DNA of 64,000 nucleotides from Laburnicola sp. R22_1 (lineage: Eukaryota > Ascomycota > Dothideomycetes > Pleosporales > Didymosphaeriaceae). This document shows positions 1 through 10,849 of this stretch, in pieces; position 1 is the first letter of the stretch, and every line of letters begins with the position of its first letter. Below the pieces are notes generated by a model that was not told where the DNA came from, searched no databases, and saw only the letters and a program-made list of their open reading frames with translations. The position numbers and the translations under genes were made by a program. The DNA lies in assembly GCA_014281115.1 (NCBI GenBank), contig JACONQ010000019.1:1116001-1180000 (forward strand), given 5' to 3'.

Positions 1-1
1 G

Positions 2-208
2 GGAAAACTTGGGGGGATTGAGCTGAAAGCGCCCGAGTCATGTGTTGAGACGAGGCTATACACTCTCCTGGGAGTGTTACTTGCTTCACCGGAGAAACTC
101 ATCGTTTGGGTGGAGGTATCGAGTGGATGGGAAGATATGGAGAATGAATATGGTGATGTCACTGATGTGGGGAGAGCGTTCTACGAGACTGCGAAAGTAG
201 TACTGTAG
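2..208 (+). CDS. 3' end of an unrecognised protein gene (partial)
   Basis: An open frame runs in from the window edge and stops at TAG 206-208, giving the last 68 residues of a protein. The composition looks coding (acidic, regular hydrophobic spacing; it ends in VRF-free sequence ...ETAKVVL), and no stop interrupts it. No family is recognised and no start is visible because the gene begins outside the window. A short CATT repeat follows the stop. It could also be a chance open frame; only the upstream sequence can settle it. Confidence 0.4.
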   Translation, partial: GKLGGIELKAPESCVETRLYTLLGVLLASPEKLIVWVEVSSGWEDMENEYGDVTDVGRAFYETAKVVL

Positions 209-227
209 TGCCCGTCGACAGTAAACT

Positions 228-247
228 CATTCATTCATTCATTCATT
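228..247. repeat. (CATT)5 microsatellite
   Basis: Five perfect CATT units lie about 20 bp after the stop codon of the partial gene at the window edge. It is a simple repeat, with no sign of function. Confidence 0.9.
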
Positions 248-458
248 AATCTCCATTTGAGGTCAACTCAACCTTCTACAAATCATGAGACTTAGCAGTG
301 AAAAAGAGCGCAAGCAGTCTCTTATTAGTGTCAACAAGGCGAACATGCGAATCGATAGAATCGATAAGCCCGGATGATCAGTAAAGATCCTGTGATATTA
401 CTGGATTTCAGGTAATTCATGCTGCTGACCCTCAAGCCCAAGTTCCACCCTCGATGGC

Positions 459-773
459 TCATTCTGCCCAGCCGTATGTGCCTGCTGTGTCGCTTCTGGA
501 CTCGCCGCCCAGCCGCTTCCGTTTCCACTTGCCATGTACGCATCTCCACTTAGGACCATAAAAAGAAGTCCATGTAGTGGCCATGCCAGCCTTTTTCATT
601 TGTTCTGATGTGTATTCATCTCCTCCTTGATTCAGTGCGGTGGCAGCTATGTGCTTGCGAGGTCGTCGATACAGCAGGGTGGCTGCAATGGTAATAACAG
701 CGGCTGCCGCGACAACTCCTAAATACCCTAAACAATGAATCATAGCAAGGCTTCTACCAACTAGCCAAATCAT
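459..773 (-). CDS. Possible small single-pass membrane protein
   Basis: A 104-residue frame with one clear hydrophobic segment (residues about 13-34, rich in Ala, Val, Ile and Leu) followed at once by a basic patch (RRPRKH), the pattern of a signal anchor with the C-terminus in the cytosol. The C-terminal half is basic and aromatic. No family is recognised. It is transcribed away from the F-box/ankyrin gene, with which it would have shared an upstream region of about 60 bp before the retrotransposon inserted. It may be real or a chance frame; there is no splice or homology support. Confidence 0.3.
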   Translation of the reverse strand: MIWLVGRSLAMIHCLGYLGVVAAAAVITIAATLLYRRPRKHIAATALNQGGDEYTSEQMKKAGMATTWTSFYGPKWRCVHGKWKRKRLGGESRSDTAGTYGWAE

Positions 774-837
774 TTGTATGATTCGGTACAGTTGAAGGCA
801 GTCACGAGGTCATGTGATCCACCCCGCGTCTCGTACG

Positions 838-846
838 ATATAAAAC
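838..846 (+). promoter_or_regulatory. TATA box stranded by the retrotransposon
   Basis: A GATATAAAA element in + orientation sits about 30 bp before the Copia insertion point. The 3' flank of the element resumes 53 bp before the ATG of the F-box/ankyrin gene at 6865, so in the empty site this TATA would have stood about 80 bp upstream of that ATG. The element now separates them by 5.9 kb. The assignment to that gene is inferred from position and direction. Confidence 0.45.
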
Positions 847-871
847 CAGAACAACGCCGATTTTCCATTCT

Positions 872-876
872 ATCGC
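872..876. repeat. Target-site duplication, left copy (ATCGC)
   Basis: ATCGC precedes the TGTTGG terminus of the LTR at 877, and the same five bases follow the other LTR at 6812-6816. A 5-bp duplication is the usual product of LTR-retrotransposon integration. Confidence 0.9.
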
Positions 877-1083
877 TGTTGGTTCCACGTCGGGTCGTGT
901 ATACACGGTAAACAGTAATAAATAGATAGTCAAAGATTTTTGGTTGTAAGTTGTTGTCCTATCCTCACCGTGGAGGTGAGGATAGGGCAGACCCCCTGTC
1001 AAACACTGGCCAAACAAGGAGGCAAGGCTAGGGGTAGAACCCCTGTAACAACGCTAGCTACTTGGGGAGAGCTACTGCCAACA
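877..1083 (-). repeat. Copia 3' LTR
   Basis: A 207-bp terminal repeat identical by eye to 6605-6811. It contains a perfect palindrome-like stretch (CCTCACCGTGGAGGTGAGG) that can fold as a hairpin and could shape transcript ends. In element orientation this is the downstream LTR. Confidence 0.95.
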
Positions 1084-1138
1084 CTGGCAGTCTTTTCTTT
1101 GTGAAAATGAAGCTATCCCCAATTACCTGAATCTCCTA

Positions 1139-4100
1139 CTACTCCTCCTTCCGCTTCACCCATCCTTCTATCCTAATTGTCAGCTTGTTTAAGCTAACTA
1201 GCTGTTTAAGGGACTTATTCGGATTGCTCTTAGTTATCGCGTCGGCAGGGTTGTCGTCTCCATTAATCCATCGGATCTCTGCGAGCTCGCGTCTCTCGTA
1301 TGATTGGCGTAGAGCCATAATATCTATCATAAGTCTCTTCTCCTTTGTTGTACCAAGCTTGACAAGGCACTCGTATAGCGAGTAGGAGTCTGTACAGACT
1401 ACTATTGGCAATAGTTCTCTAAGATCAGATGCAAGTTGCGACGCAATCTTGCCAATTGTCTGACCTATACAGACACCTATATCTACGCCACTAACTATGC
1501 CGTAGATCTCTGAAGCTAGCACGCTCCGTGTAATCCTTTTGCTCTTGGTTGAGCTCTAGTGGAGCAGGTTACCATAGATTTCGAACTTATCTTGTGCCGC
1601 AGGGTCGTCCTCTGTTGTCTCATTTGCTAATACAATAATATATCCAATCTGGGAGCTATAATCTTTATTGTTTGCAAATGAGCCGTCAACAAAGATATAC
1701 AGCTTTGCTGTTGCAAGGTGTAGCGGCACGTATTGTAGTCCACGGGTCAGGTTGTTAAGTTGCCACTTTAGTCGCTTGTTGAGATCCTTTGCGTCCTCTT
1801 CTGTTGGATCCTGAGCTTGCGCGGCGCGAGATAGATCAAATGAAGCCTCTGGTTGGCAAATTGTCGCAATATAAGCTGCTCGAGCTCGTTGTTCTCTGTA
1901 CGCCTGGCGGAAGTCACTGTGCGACAGGTCTACAAGCTGGATCTTCTTGCCCTGGTCCTTCTGTCTCATTTCTATCACTTTGTCTTTCTGTGTAATAATA
2001 CAGCCATTGAATAGTAGTGGTAGGCTTTTAGAGAGAGCTTCCTTTGGTTTAGCCTTGATTTCTGCCTTTTGCAGTTCTGTATCTTCTTTTTCAGCAAACT
2101 GCTCATCTGCAAGAATTAAGGTATCGTCTGTCTGCATGCTAACAACTCCAAAAGGCTTTTCTGCTGTTAATAGCAGGCAGGGGTCGTACGTAGACGTCTC
2201 CATAGCTAACTGTTGGCGGTGGTGCTTGTGGTAAGTCGCCCACCAGTGTGTGCCTGCCTCTGGTATGCCGTATAGCGGTCGTTGTACCACCATAATTGTA
2301 TTTGGCGGGTAGGTTGATTGAAGCTGACTAGGCAGTTGAGCGAGAATAAGACGGTTGAGATATGTTGTTGACTGCGTATAGGCTTGAGTGACGTTGCGGA
2401 GGTATACTCTGATATTGCAGTGGATAGCTGTAGGTGCTAGAGCTAGAATAAGACGTTGACTAGACTGTTGGATTGTGGGAGATTGCGTAAGGATAATCTC
2501 CTTTCCGTCGTTATTGTACGCCTGTATTACTAGCCTAGATTTCTCAAAAGGGTTGTCTGTTGTCTTGCCTTTGACCTCATTGACTAGTCGCGATTTGAAT
2601 ACTCGGATCCCCTGGTGTTTGCCATCTGGATCGTACTGAGTAAACTCAAAGACTCCTCTTGCAATTAGCCCGTCGATTTCCTGCCTTTGTGATGCCTCAA
2701 AAGGTGCTCCTGGTGTTGTAATCTTGCCTTCCTGGCGCAGTTTGCGAGAGAGCTCTCTATCCGCAACTTCCTTTGCGGTCATGTAGGCTGTTGATTGAAG
2801 CTGCTCACCCTGATCCTTATTGTCTGTTTTGTCACCTGGGTATCTTGTTGGCTTGCGTCTTTGGCGACTGGGTCGAGCTTCTGCGGCTGGTTTCTCGCGC
2901 GGGGATTTGGGTGGCGTACCGCCAACAGGATCTGGCATTGTGGTATCTGGCAGTGTGGGATCTTGTGGCGTAGTCTCTTGCGGCTCCTTATAGTACGGTT
3001 TCACAACTGTTGAGCGGAACTGGGTTGATCCGCTTGGCAGCTCTACTATACAGGTCTCTCCCTGGGTTTCAAGCAGCGTATGTGGGCCTGTCCATCCTTT
3101 CTTCTCTCTGTATACTCGGACCTGGGAGCCAATAGGCAGGTTGACAGTAATCCGCGTATCTGGGCCATTCCGTATCGCAAGGGCGTCGTTGATTTGGCGC
3201 TGGGCGTGCAGTTTTCGCACTTCATCAGTCGCTAGTCTGATAGCTTTTGTACGTTTTTAGTAGAGGGTGACGGAGGATCTGCGTCCGTCATCCTTGGGTA
3301 GGCGCCAAACACTAGCAGAGTGGGCACTAGTCCATCTGGTCCTGCTGAATCGTTGACAGCCTTCTGTGCCATTTGTAGTATGAGCTCCTTGCTTGGTCTC
3401 TCGTCCTGTACCTCAGCTTCTATAATCTTGTACGCGCGGCGCAGAGGGGCGTGGTATCGCTCTACTAAGCCAATGCTGTTGTGAGCTTCTACTGGCACTT
3501 CCTTTGTGATAATTGCCATCGATCTGGCGAGCTGCTGGAACTCCCGCGAAGCAAAGTTTGTACCGGCGTCATGCACAATCTGATCTGGCGGGCCAAGATA
3601 GACGTCAATCTAGCAGATTCGGATCGTGTCCCATGCCGTAGCTGCAGACATGTCAGGTAGGAATCGTGAGGCACCAAATTGGGTAGCTTCATCAACTATC
3701 TGGAGGACTGGCTTGCCATTAATGTATAGTACGTCCACAACAATAGAAAAATTGAACTTATAGTTGTCTTTTAACGTAAATTTGAATCTGCCAGGTGACT
3801 TGGCATTTATCTGACAGTGGTGGCAATACCTTGTCAGGTGTTGCAGGATCTGCTGGTCTACCTCATGGCCAGCGCGCTGTAACAGCCGGAGCAGTCGGCG
3901 TACTGACGGGTGGCCGAATCGTCGGTGGAGGCGTCGTAGTTCAGTCTCTGTGAGGTGGCAAGTTGCTCGCGAACCGCGGTCTTCTGTCGCTGTCCAGTGA
4001 CACCCTGCTAGCGATTCTTCCTGATCCAGAAGCATGTACGGGTGGCCCCATTTCCATACAATAGGGACGAACTTAGAGTCGTTCTGGACAAGTACACTGC

Positions 4101-6390
4101 GGAGATTGTCAAGCCGTACCCCCATGCGATTCATGTCCTGTACACAGTACAGGAAGGGCGTCTTTGTAGGAACAATATGGAAGGTAATATTACCAACTGG
4201 AGTTGGAACAACTATTACTCCAAGGGTTCTAGTGTCGCCTTTGCCAAATCGAATTGTCTGACTAGCTGCTGAGGTATCGATCTGTACGAGTGGCAGTTTC
4301 CTACACAGAGCTTCAACCTGGGGTTGGCCAGCAGTCGATATACCAGAAGCTCCAGTATCTGGCATAATCCCCTGAAAGACAGCGGATGAGTAGCGATCCT
4401 CAAACGTACAGTTGCGGCCTGTTGTCCATGCCTCATATCCTTCTATAAGCCTGTGAGACTGATATCCTCCTGTAAGCCTGTGAGAGACTGATTGATCGTT
4501 CAATATTGACACAGTTTTGGCGCCGTCAATTGCACGCGGCCCTGCTAGGTAGCCCTCGCAGAAGAATTGCTCGCTATAGTCCGCCTCATCCTGCAGTAAT
4601 CCGTCGATCAAGTTGGTGATCCCGCTCGGGTCGGCAGTGGCGTTGCTATTATGGGCATTGCTGTCGGATATATCAAGGCCTTCGTAGTCAACTAGGAACT
4701 GCTGGATATCCTCTGTTGTACAGTCCATTGTTTGCTGTAGATGTTGAGCGTGCCTGTCGTATAATCTGCGCCTTTCCTCTGGTGTGTGCCTTGTAGAGAA
4801 GCAGTCAATCTTCCCACATACCCAGCATCGTTTTGCGTCCCGCTGGAACCGCTGGGATCCTCTGTAGCGGTCGCGGAATGACTGGTTTCCGCCTCTAGCG
4901 CGACTGTAACTGCCTTTATCGCGGCCGAAGCGGTAGCGGTTGCTGCCGCGGTTGTACGTCCGGTCCGTCCAGTACTGCTGCGGATCCGGGCTGTCGTCCG
5001 TATAGTAGGCCTGGCGTTGTGCTTGTCTCTCTTTCTCCGCCGTAACAATTGCTGACCTGATTTCCGCACAAAGTCCTTTATACGTAGACGCTGGTTTGTA
5101 CAGAGCTATGCTACACTTCTTGACGCCGCGGCAGGCTCGTATCACTGCGTTGCGGAGGCTCATCTCTGAAGAATACTCCATAGTGTGCTCTGTCAGTCCA
5201 TCCTGTATCTGTTGCAGCTCATCTGTGAGCTCTTGAAAGAGCTCTAGCATTGGCCTCTCTGGACTTTTATGTACAAGGTTGAGTAGAGAGGCTTCGTGCC
5301 AAAGGATAGTGTATCGTTGCAGATCCTCCTCTGTCTCAAAGTGTTCCCTAACAGTCTTGACAATTGTAGCAAAATTAAAGCCTCTGCCGCGGATCTTACT
5401 CTAATAGAAAGCTTTAGCTCGTCCTTTAAGTGAGATAGGGTAGAGCCAGTGCATCTGTCCCTCAGAGATCTCAAACAACTCGCAGGTATCGTAAAAGGTC
5501 CTTAACTTGGCTGACAGAAAGTCATCCTTGTCGCCGCTGTATTTCATGTCCTCTGTATAGACCTTGAGAAACCCTGTCTTTGTCTGAATTGGGATCCTTT
5601 CTGGATCTGGGGCTGTATATGGTATTGGTGGCGGTGCTGAGAAACCTCTATATGTAGATGGTGCTGGCAGATTCGTGTACGATGGAAACCGTACTTGTGG
5701 CTGCTGAGATTGCTGCTGCTGTACTTGCTGAGGCAGCTGCTGAGGCTCTGGCGGCGGCAACAGTGACGGGTTACGATTCGGATAGGGCAACTCAGTTGTT
5801 CTGACTATTGTTGTATCGTCTTAGGGAGCTGTACTCTGTATAGCTGGCTTCGGAGCTATATTTGAAGCAATCTCCTCTAGATGGGTTCGCGTAATTTTGC
5901 CTGCCTGTATGATCTCCTCCTCTGTCCACTGATGTGGCTCGTCGTTGTCAAGTACGTCTTGAAGAGACTTGCCAATCGATTTCCTTATGCCGCTGTCAAC
6001 CCATACGCCATTGTAGAGGAGGTAATCGCGCAGTGTACACCAAGCTTTCCTAGCTGGTATCTCGAAGGTTGCCTTTGTCCATCCATCAAAGTCTGTCTTG
6101 AAGGTTTCCTATAGTCCAATACCTCTATATTGAGAGCTTTTGTACAGTGAGACAGTGCTCAAGATGTATGCATTAAGGATTGGCTCTGTGAGGTGTTCTG
6201 GGTTAGAGATGTCAATATCCTTGTCCCATCCGCGTAGGTCGATCTGAAACTCCTCTCGTAGTTTCTGGACTTTGGCAGGAACAAAGTTGTTGTTACTGTA
6301 CGCGGTTGATTGCGTAGGTTTGTCTTGGGTATCCTCTGGGTTTGCGGTGCCGAGAGAGCTGGTCTCTTTTCCAGACGCTGAAGCTGACAT
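1139..6390 (-). pseudogene. Copia gag-pol polyprotein, six disruptions
   Basis: One long frame of about 1,750 codons begins at ATG 6390 and ends at 1139. The Gag part has a Gln/Pro-rich stretch (about 5690-5780) and a zinc knuckle (CWVCGKIDC...H, near 4800-4830). The protease has DTGAS near 4355. The integrase has an HHCC zinc site near 3800-3930 and a core split by a stop. The reverse transcriptase has MQTDD in place of the usual YVDD near 2130, and RNase H has FVDGS near 1690 and TDSYS near 1395. In-frame stops lie at 6109-6111 TAG, 5821-5823 TAA, 5401-5403 TAG, 3610-3612 TAG and 1556-1558 TAG. A frameshift lies between about 3232 and 3245. Each TAG is one CpA-to-TpA step on the + strand away from a tryptophan codon, the RIP signature. 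Confidence 0.93.
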
Positions 6391-6465
6391 GGTTGTCGCT
6401 ATATGACGGTACTATAGGACAGTGAGACGAGTCTTCAAGTCCTGTATCGTAAGCGACGTTGTTGA

Positions 6466-6547
6466 GGCAAAACCAGTACGCTATGAGTCGATACTAGTAA
6501 TTACCAGGCAAAAGCCAGTACGCTATAAGTCGATACTCGCAATCACC
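6466..6547 (-). repeat. Two-copy 41-bp tandem repeat in the Copia leader
   Basis: Two near-identical direct copies (6466-6505 and 6507-6547), each holding CCAGTACGCTATRAGTCGATACT, lie between the 5' LTR and the gag start. They sit in the untranslated leader, where retrotransposons carry packaging and primer-binding signals. A role is not shown. Confidence 0.75.
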
Positions 6548-6604
6548 CTTCGAGCGCTGGTACCTTGCTTGTCTGTGGCTAACGTGAGGTTAACCACTGA
6601 TCAG

Positions 6605-6811
6605 TGTTGGTTCCACGTCGGGTCGTGTATACACGGTAAACAGTAATAAATAGATAGTCAAAGATTTTTGGTTGTAAGTTGTTGTCCTATCCTCACCGTG
6701 GAGGTGAGGATAGGGCAGACCCCCTGTCAAACACTGGCCAAACAAGGAGGCAAGGCTAGGGGTAGAACCCCTGTAACAACGCTAGCTACTTGGGGAGAGC
6801 TACTGCCAACA
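6605..6811 (-). repeat. Copia 5' LTR
   Basis: Identical by eye to 877-1083. In element orientation this LTR carries the promoter, which fires on the - strand into gag. It lies 53 bp upstream of the ATG of the F-box/ankyrin gene and points away from it. Confidence 0.95.
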
Positions 6812-6816
6812 ATCGC
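6812..6816. repeat. Target-site duplication, right copy (ATCGC)
   Basis: Matches 872-876 exactly and confirms that the two flanks are the two halves of one original site. Confidence 0.9.
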
Positions 6817-6864
6817 CATTTACCTTCTCAACATACATGCACTCTACCAGGAGTACTATAAAAA

Positions 6865-8215
6865 ATGGCACTCTCTAGCCCTATTCCCCACTGCTCGACC
6901 AACTTGATGAGCTTACCCAACGAGCTTCTCCTCGTCGTAGCAGACCACCTGCCCCACCAGCGCGACATCTACCGGTTCATGCGCGTAAATCGGAGAACAA
7001 GCACAGTACTCATTGACACCCTCTTCCGCCACAATATTAGGGAGCATGAAAGCAGTGCGTTGCCATGGGCTGTACGACACGACTACGTCAGCGTCGTGCA
7101 TCGACTTCTGCGCCTGCATGCCAATGTCGACACTATGCAGGGAGGGAAGTGTATACCACCGATATACGTAGCAGTGGGAAAGGGAAACTTGCGCATGGTC
7201 AAGATACTACTAGCAGCGGGTGCGCAGATCGGAATTGAACTAGGGCCTTTTAAAATGTCGCTTCTGGGCCTAGCGATCAGGAAACACAACGAACCTATTG
7301 CTCGCGTGCTAATCGACCGAACGGAAGACCTCGATGCACCTGTTGAAGATCCAAAAACACCGCTGGCTTTAGCCTGCGCCGAAAGACTGGTCGAAACAGT
7401 GCAATTTTTGCTCGACAAGGGTTCTACTCCGGAACTACCCAGTGAAAACCAAAGCGATGGTCTCGATTCCTTACTCGCGTTAAAAGATGAACATGAGCAA
7501 CGGTTGGACGACAAATGCATTAAGATCCTGCGACTTTTACTGTTCCATGGCTTAACTTTGTCAAAAACGCAGCTTGAGCTAGGGGAGACGCACAAGGATC
7601 CAAGAGTACGCTACCTATTTTTCGTGGTCACCACAAGCCTGCAAGCACTACGAGCCAGACTCGACAGAGACTCGATATGCCACGGCGTTTCCACCTTTAC
7701 AAGCTCGTGACGGGCTAGTGAATGTGCGCGAGGATGGGCCGTGGGTACCATGGGTAGTTGAAGACACACAACGTCTGAGAGCTTCGCTCACGTTCCGGGA
7801 GGAAAATTCAGGATCTGAATACTCCTCAACGGCGGAATTTGACCCTCATCCACAATTAAGTCTAGATTTGCAGGAAAAGAACGAGGAAGCGCAAAAGCTT
7901 TGGAATGGTCTCAAACAGATCAAGCAACATCGACCTCAAGAGGCTGAATCATCAGTGCCCAAGAAACCGACAACAACGAAATCTGTACAACAAGCTACAA
8001 AGACTGTAGAATTTCCACCTCTGAGCAACAACATTCAGCATACCAACAAAGAAGGCTTCGATGTTTGGTCGAATTTCAAATGGCAGACCACTCCACCGGC
8101 ACTCAATCGCATCGGTAGTGCTCCTGCTGCCGCCACTACTACAATTGAGGGTAGAAAGGTGAAGGAAAGCGAGAGAAAGCGGAAAGGTAAATGGAAAAAG
8201 CTACAAATCTACTGA
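6865..8215 (+). CDS. F-box and ankyrin-repeat protein
   Basis: The N-terminus has an F-box-like segment (LPNELLLVVADHLPHQRDIYRF, about residues 17-38), which in this class binds Skp1 of SCF ubiquitin ligases. Four or five ankyrin repeats follow (residues about 65-215; signs are AVGKGNLRMVKILLAAGA and TPLALACAERLVETVQFLL). The first frame stops at 7708-7710 and a second open frame with good coding character covers about 7600-8215. A 40-bp intron 7606-7645 (GTACGC...AAG) joins them in phase and removes the stop. It is shorter than the neighbours' introns, so a frameshift is the alternative. The C-terminal tail is basic and low in complexity. The start is ATG 6865, or ATG 6907 just before the F-box. 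The Copia element lies 53 bp upstream and separates the gene from its likely TATA box. Confidence 0.7.
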
Positions 8216-10102
8216 CCAAATGCTTGGTTGAAAGGTATCTTAGACACAAATGAGAATTGACTGAATAAAAATGTCTCATGCCCAATTCCCTATGCTATGT
8301 ATTTGGTAGCTACAATATCGTGCCAATATATGGCTGTGAACCGCGTTTGATGTTTATAGCAGAACAAACAAAAGCAGATACAGCCAATTGCCTATCAGGA
8401 GTGAAAATCATCGCAAACCTTTCGCACCCACAGCTTTCCCTTACAGCGTTGTACCGTATACCGAAAGGTTTGCGATGATTTTCACTCCTGGGTGTGCTGA
8501 AAACGCATTGAAAAAGGTAAAGCAGCGAGACAGGTTTGGCCGGGGAGGACTGTTCGTTAGCAAATCGGCCCCTCATGCCGATGATGAGGTAGTCGATCAC
8601 GAGATGTACCAGGTACCAAAGTTGATTGCCTATCAATGATAACTGCGAGAGTAGATAGCCTGATATCGCTCTCCGTGAACCAGTGTGACTTCAAGCCGAG
8701 CACAGAAAGAAAGTACGTCTACCTCCCTCATCACTCTAATTATCACTCTAACCGTTACCCTTATCCTTGTTATTGTCTTGGACTATTCTCTTTGGTATCA
8801 GTGGCAATACATATTGGGACTCCCTAGTGAGGCAGCTAGAGTGAGAATAGTTACAGCACCCTTGGGATGTAAGCGGCATTCATCCACTGGACTTTCAAAC
8901 TGCCGGACGATATCTGCAAGAATGGCCTTGTCCACAGGAAATCACTTGGGCAGTGGCTCCTTCGACAGTCCCTTTATCGTGCCTAGTTCTCCAGAACGAG
9001 CAGCCGCTACAAATATATTTGGGATTGTGCCAGGTTAACTCTGTACGTGTTTCTGTAACCTGTGGCGAACAAGGATAGCTAAAGATGCCGCTACAGTGGT
9101 CGGCAAAGATTGCTGGGTTTTATCCTTCTAAGAAAAATCTTAAGTAGCGGGAGTTCAATGTATCAAAGCTTGATCGTCATCTGCAAACTTTGATAGCATC
9201 GAATCCGTGAGCCAGAGCGGATCAGTTACTTTAGCAGTCAAGAATCATGTTTTGGCCAAACCTCCACCGCATAGGCAAGGAATGAGCGGCAGCCTTTCAA
9301 GAACAACGCACAATCGCTCATCCACACTTGCCCAGCTGAGGATTCTATATAAAATAAGCAAAGTTCGGCGATGCGCTTGTGAGCCGCATAGATTTCTTCG
9401 GGGGAACAAAAGTGAATAATTCCTGAGTAAGATTGCCGGGTGTGTTCTTGGACTTCGGTAGCGATGGACACTCAGTTGTCCAATGTGAAAAACTGTCAGT
9501 AGTAACCAGTAGCTTAATAGACAGCTCGCAGCCAGCCATGAACCTATGGAGCTGGGATAAGAACCATGGAACAGAATGAAATCCAGTGCCAATATTAGCC
9601 AGGACGAGAGTGAACGAGGTTTTGTGACAAGGAGGAGACCTAGTCAGCCCGGGCTTCTAACCGAAACACTGAAGTGATCATCGGTATATCTAGTTGCAGC
9701 TTCAATCGAAGGCGAGAGATATCTCACTTCGCGTGCCGCGCCCCCATTCGGCCGATTTTCCCTGCCGTAGCTGTTGCTTACGCGTAATCAGTCAGGCGCC
9801 TTGGTTAAACTACTCCTACCATAAGTGCTAGTTCGAAAAGTCCTTCCTATGATCTCTTTGAGCGTAGTATGGGAACTTGTACATAGTTAATAGCTCCTGT
9901 GACGAAAACGTTAATAAAAACTCAGGCTTATGAGCAAACGAACTTTCAATAGTAATGTGGTAGATTCTATACAATATGCGACTAGTAAGCGCCTTGACCG
10001 CTCCCGTATGCCCCGAGTGGCCCCAATATCTTAAGACCAAGAAACCAAGTTTTGCAACTGCTGGTAAGCTGCACTATCTTTGGGAAGCCATCTTGAGACA
10101 GT
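8216..10102. other. Gene-poor spacer
   Basis: No convincing gene is seen on either strand; the open frames are short and have ordinary non-coding composition. The spacer holds the inverted repeat at 8396-8490 and a diverged run of ATCACTCTAA-like units near 8730-8770. It is the longest plain spacer in the window and may contain old transposon debris. Confidence 0.6.
8396..8490. repeat. Perfect 29-bp inverted repeat with a 37-bp loop
   Basis: The arms are 8396-8424 and 8462-8490 and are exact reverse complements, starting CAGGAGTG and ending CACTCCTG. A transcript from either strand would fold into a long perfect stem. No target duplication is seen at its outer ends. It could be a miniature inverted-repeat element, a fold-back remnant, or a hairpin RNA source downstream of the F-box/ankyrin gene. 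Confidence 0.85.
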
Positions 10103-10849
10103 TCACTCGTCCTTCACGCCTCCTCGTCCGGCACGCTCGGCCGCCTCGATGCTCTTCTTGTCCGTCTTGATCTCACCACCCTGCATAGCGCCCATTAGGC
10201 CACCAGCAGCCTTCCAAGGCCTCTGCAAGTCGCCAGTCGCGGGTTGGCCAAAAATGTGGACCTTGACAAGGTTGCTTTCGAAAGCGCCCTTGAGGGGGAT
10301 GACGGACTGAATGAGCAGCGGGTTGGTGTACTTCATGTAGAGATGCATAACACCCATCATGCCAACACCCATCATTTGAGCCTTGAAGAGAGAGCGGAGC
10401 TGCTGGAGGTCGTATGCCTTGACAGTTGTCGCAACAAACTTGGGCTCCTCGCCGGATCCCATCGGGGCGGGCTCGACGTATTTCACCACGGTCATGTCTG
10501 GCAACGCTGGTCAGCCATGTCATCGCGCGGAAAGCAGCCACCTATGATTGACCCACCATTCTTCTTGTTGATCTGCTGCTGCACGTAGAAATAGATGCCG
10601 GCGATGATGAGATTGGAGAGGACGTAGAGGGCGCGCACGCCGTTCAGCACGTTCGGGTCGTCAAAGGGCACGCGTTTGGAGATTTGCATAAACCCCCTAG
10701 ACTTGGTCAGTCGCTGCGCCTGGTGGGCGGTATATCCGCGAAACGTACAGAATAATGATGAGGTTAGTCCTGCAACGCGCATTCGTTAGCAAAGCACTGC
10801 GGATTTGCGACGCTTGTAAGGCGACTTACACCTGCGGACTGAGCGCCAT
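10103..10849 (-). CDS. PHO88: PHO88/SND3 ER membrane protein
   Basis: A 191-residue protein from four exons that keep frame: 10830-10849, 10749-10769, 10557-10696 and 10103-10497. It has the family's signature stretches FDDPNVLNGVRALYVLSN, KYVEPAPMGSGEEP and GVGMMGVMHLYMKYTNPLL, with two or three membrane segments and a charged C-terminal tail. PHO88 was named for a phosphate-transport phenotype in yeast and is now known as SND3, a part of the SRP-independent route that targets proteins to the ER. The first exon has only 20 nt and the second 21 nt, so a predictor that ignores short exons will lose the N-terminal membrane segment (MALSPQVTNLIIIL). The gene diverges from RAD16. Confidence 0.95.

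Larger units (their letters stand above)
877..6811 (-). mobile_element. Ty1/Copia LTR retrotransposon, complete ends, broken gag-pol
   Basis: A 5,935-bp element bounded by two 207-bp LTRs that read identically, each starting TGTTGG and ending CAACA, inside an ATCGC target duplication. Its single gag-pol frame reads on the - strand in the order zinc knuckle, protease, integrase, reverse transcriptase, RNase H. Integrase before reverse transcriptase is the diagnostic Copia order. A polypurine tract (AAAGAAAAGA on the - strand, 1091-1100) lies just inside the 3' LTR, and a TGGTTAACC stretch near 6588-6596 beside the 5' LTR is a possible primer-binding site. Identical LTRs imply a recent insertion, yet the coding frame holds five stops and one frameshift, so this copy cannot make its own proteins and was probably mobilised in trans. 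Confidence 0.96.

Noticed and set aside
1556..5823. Recoding of TAG as tryptophan in the Copia frame
   Set aside because: Four TAG stops fall at likely Trp positions, but one stop is TAA, a frameshift is present, and host genes use TAG as stop; RIP explains it more simply.
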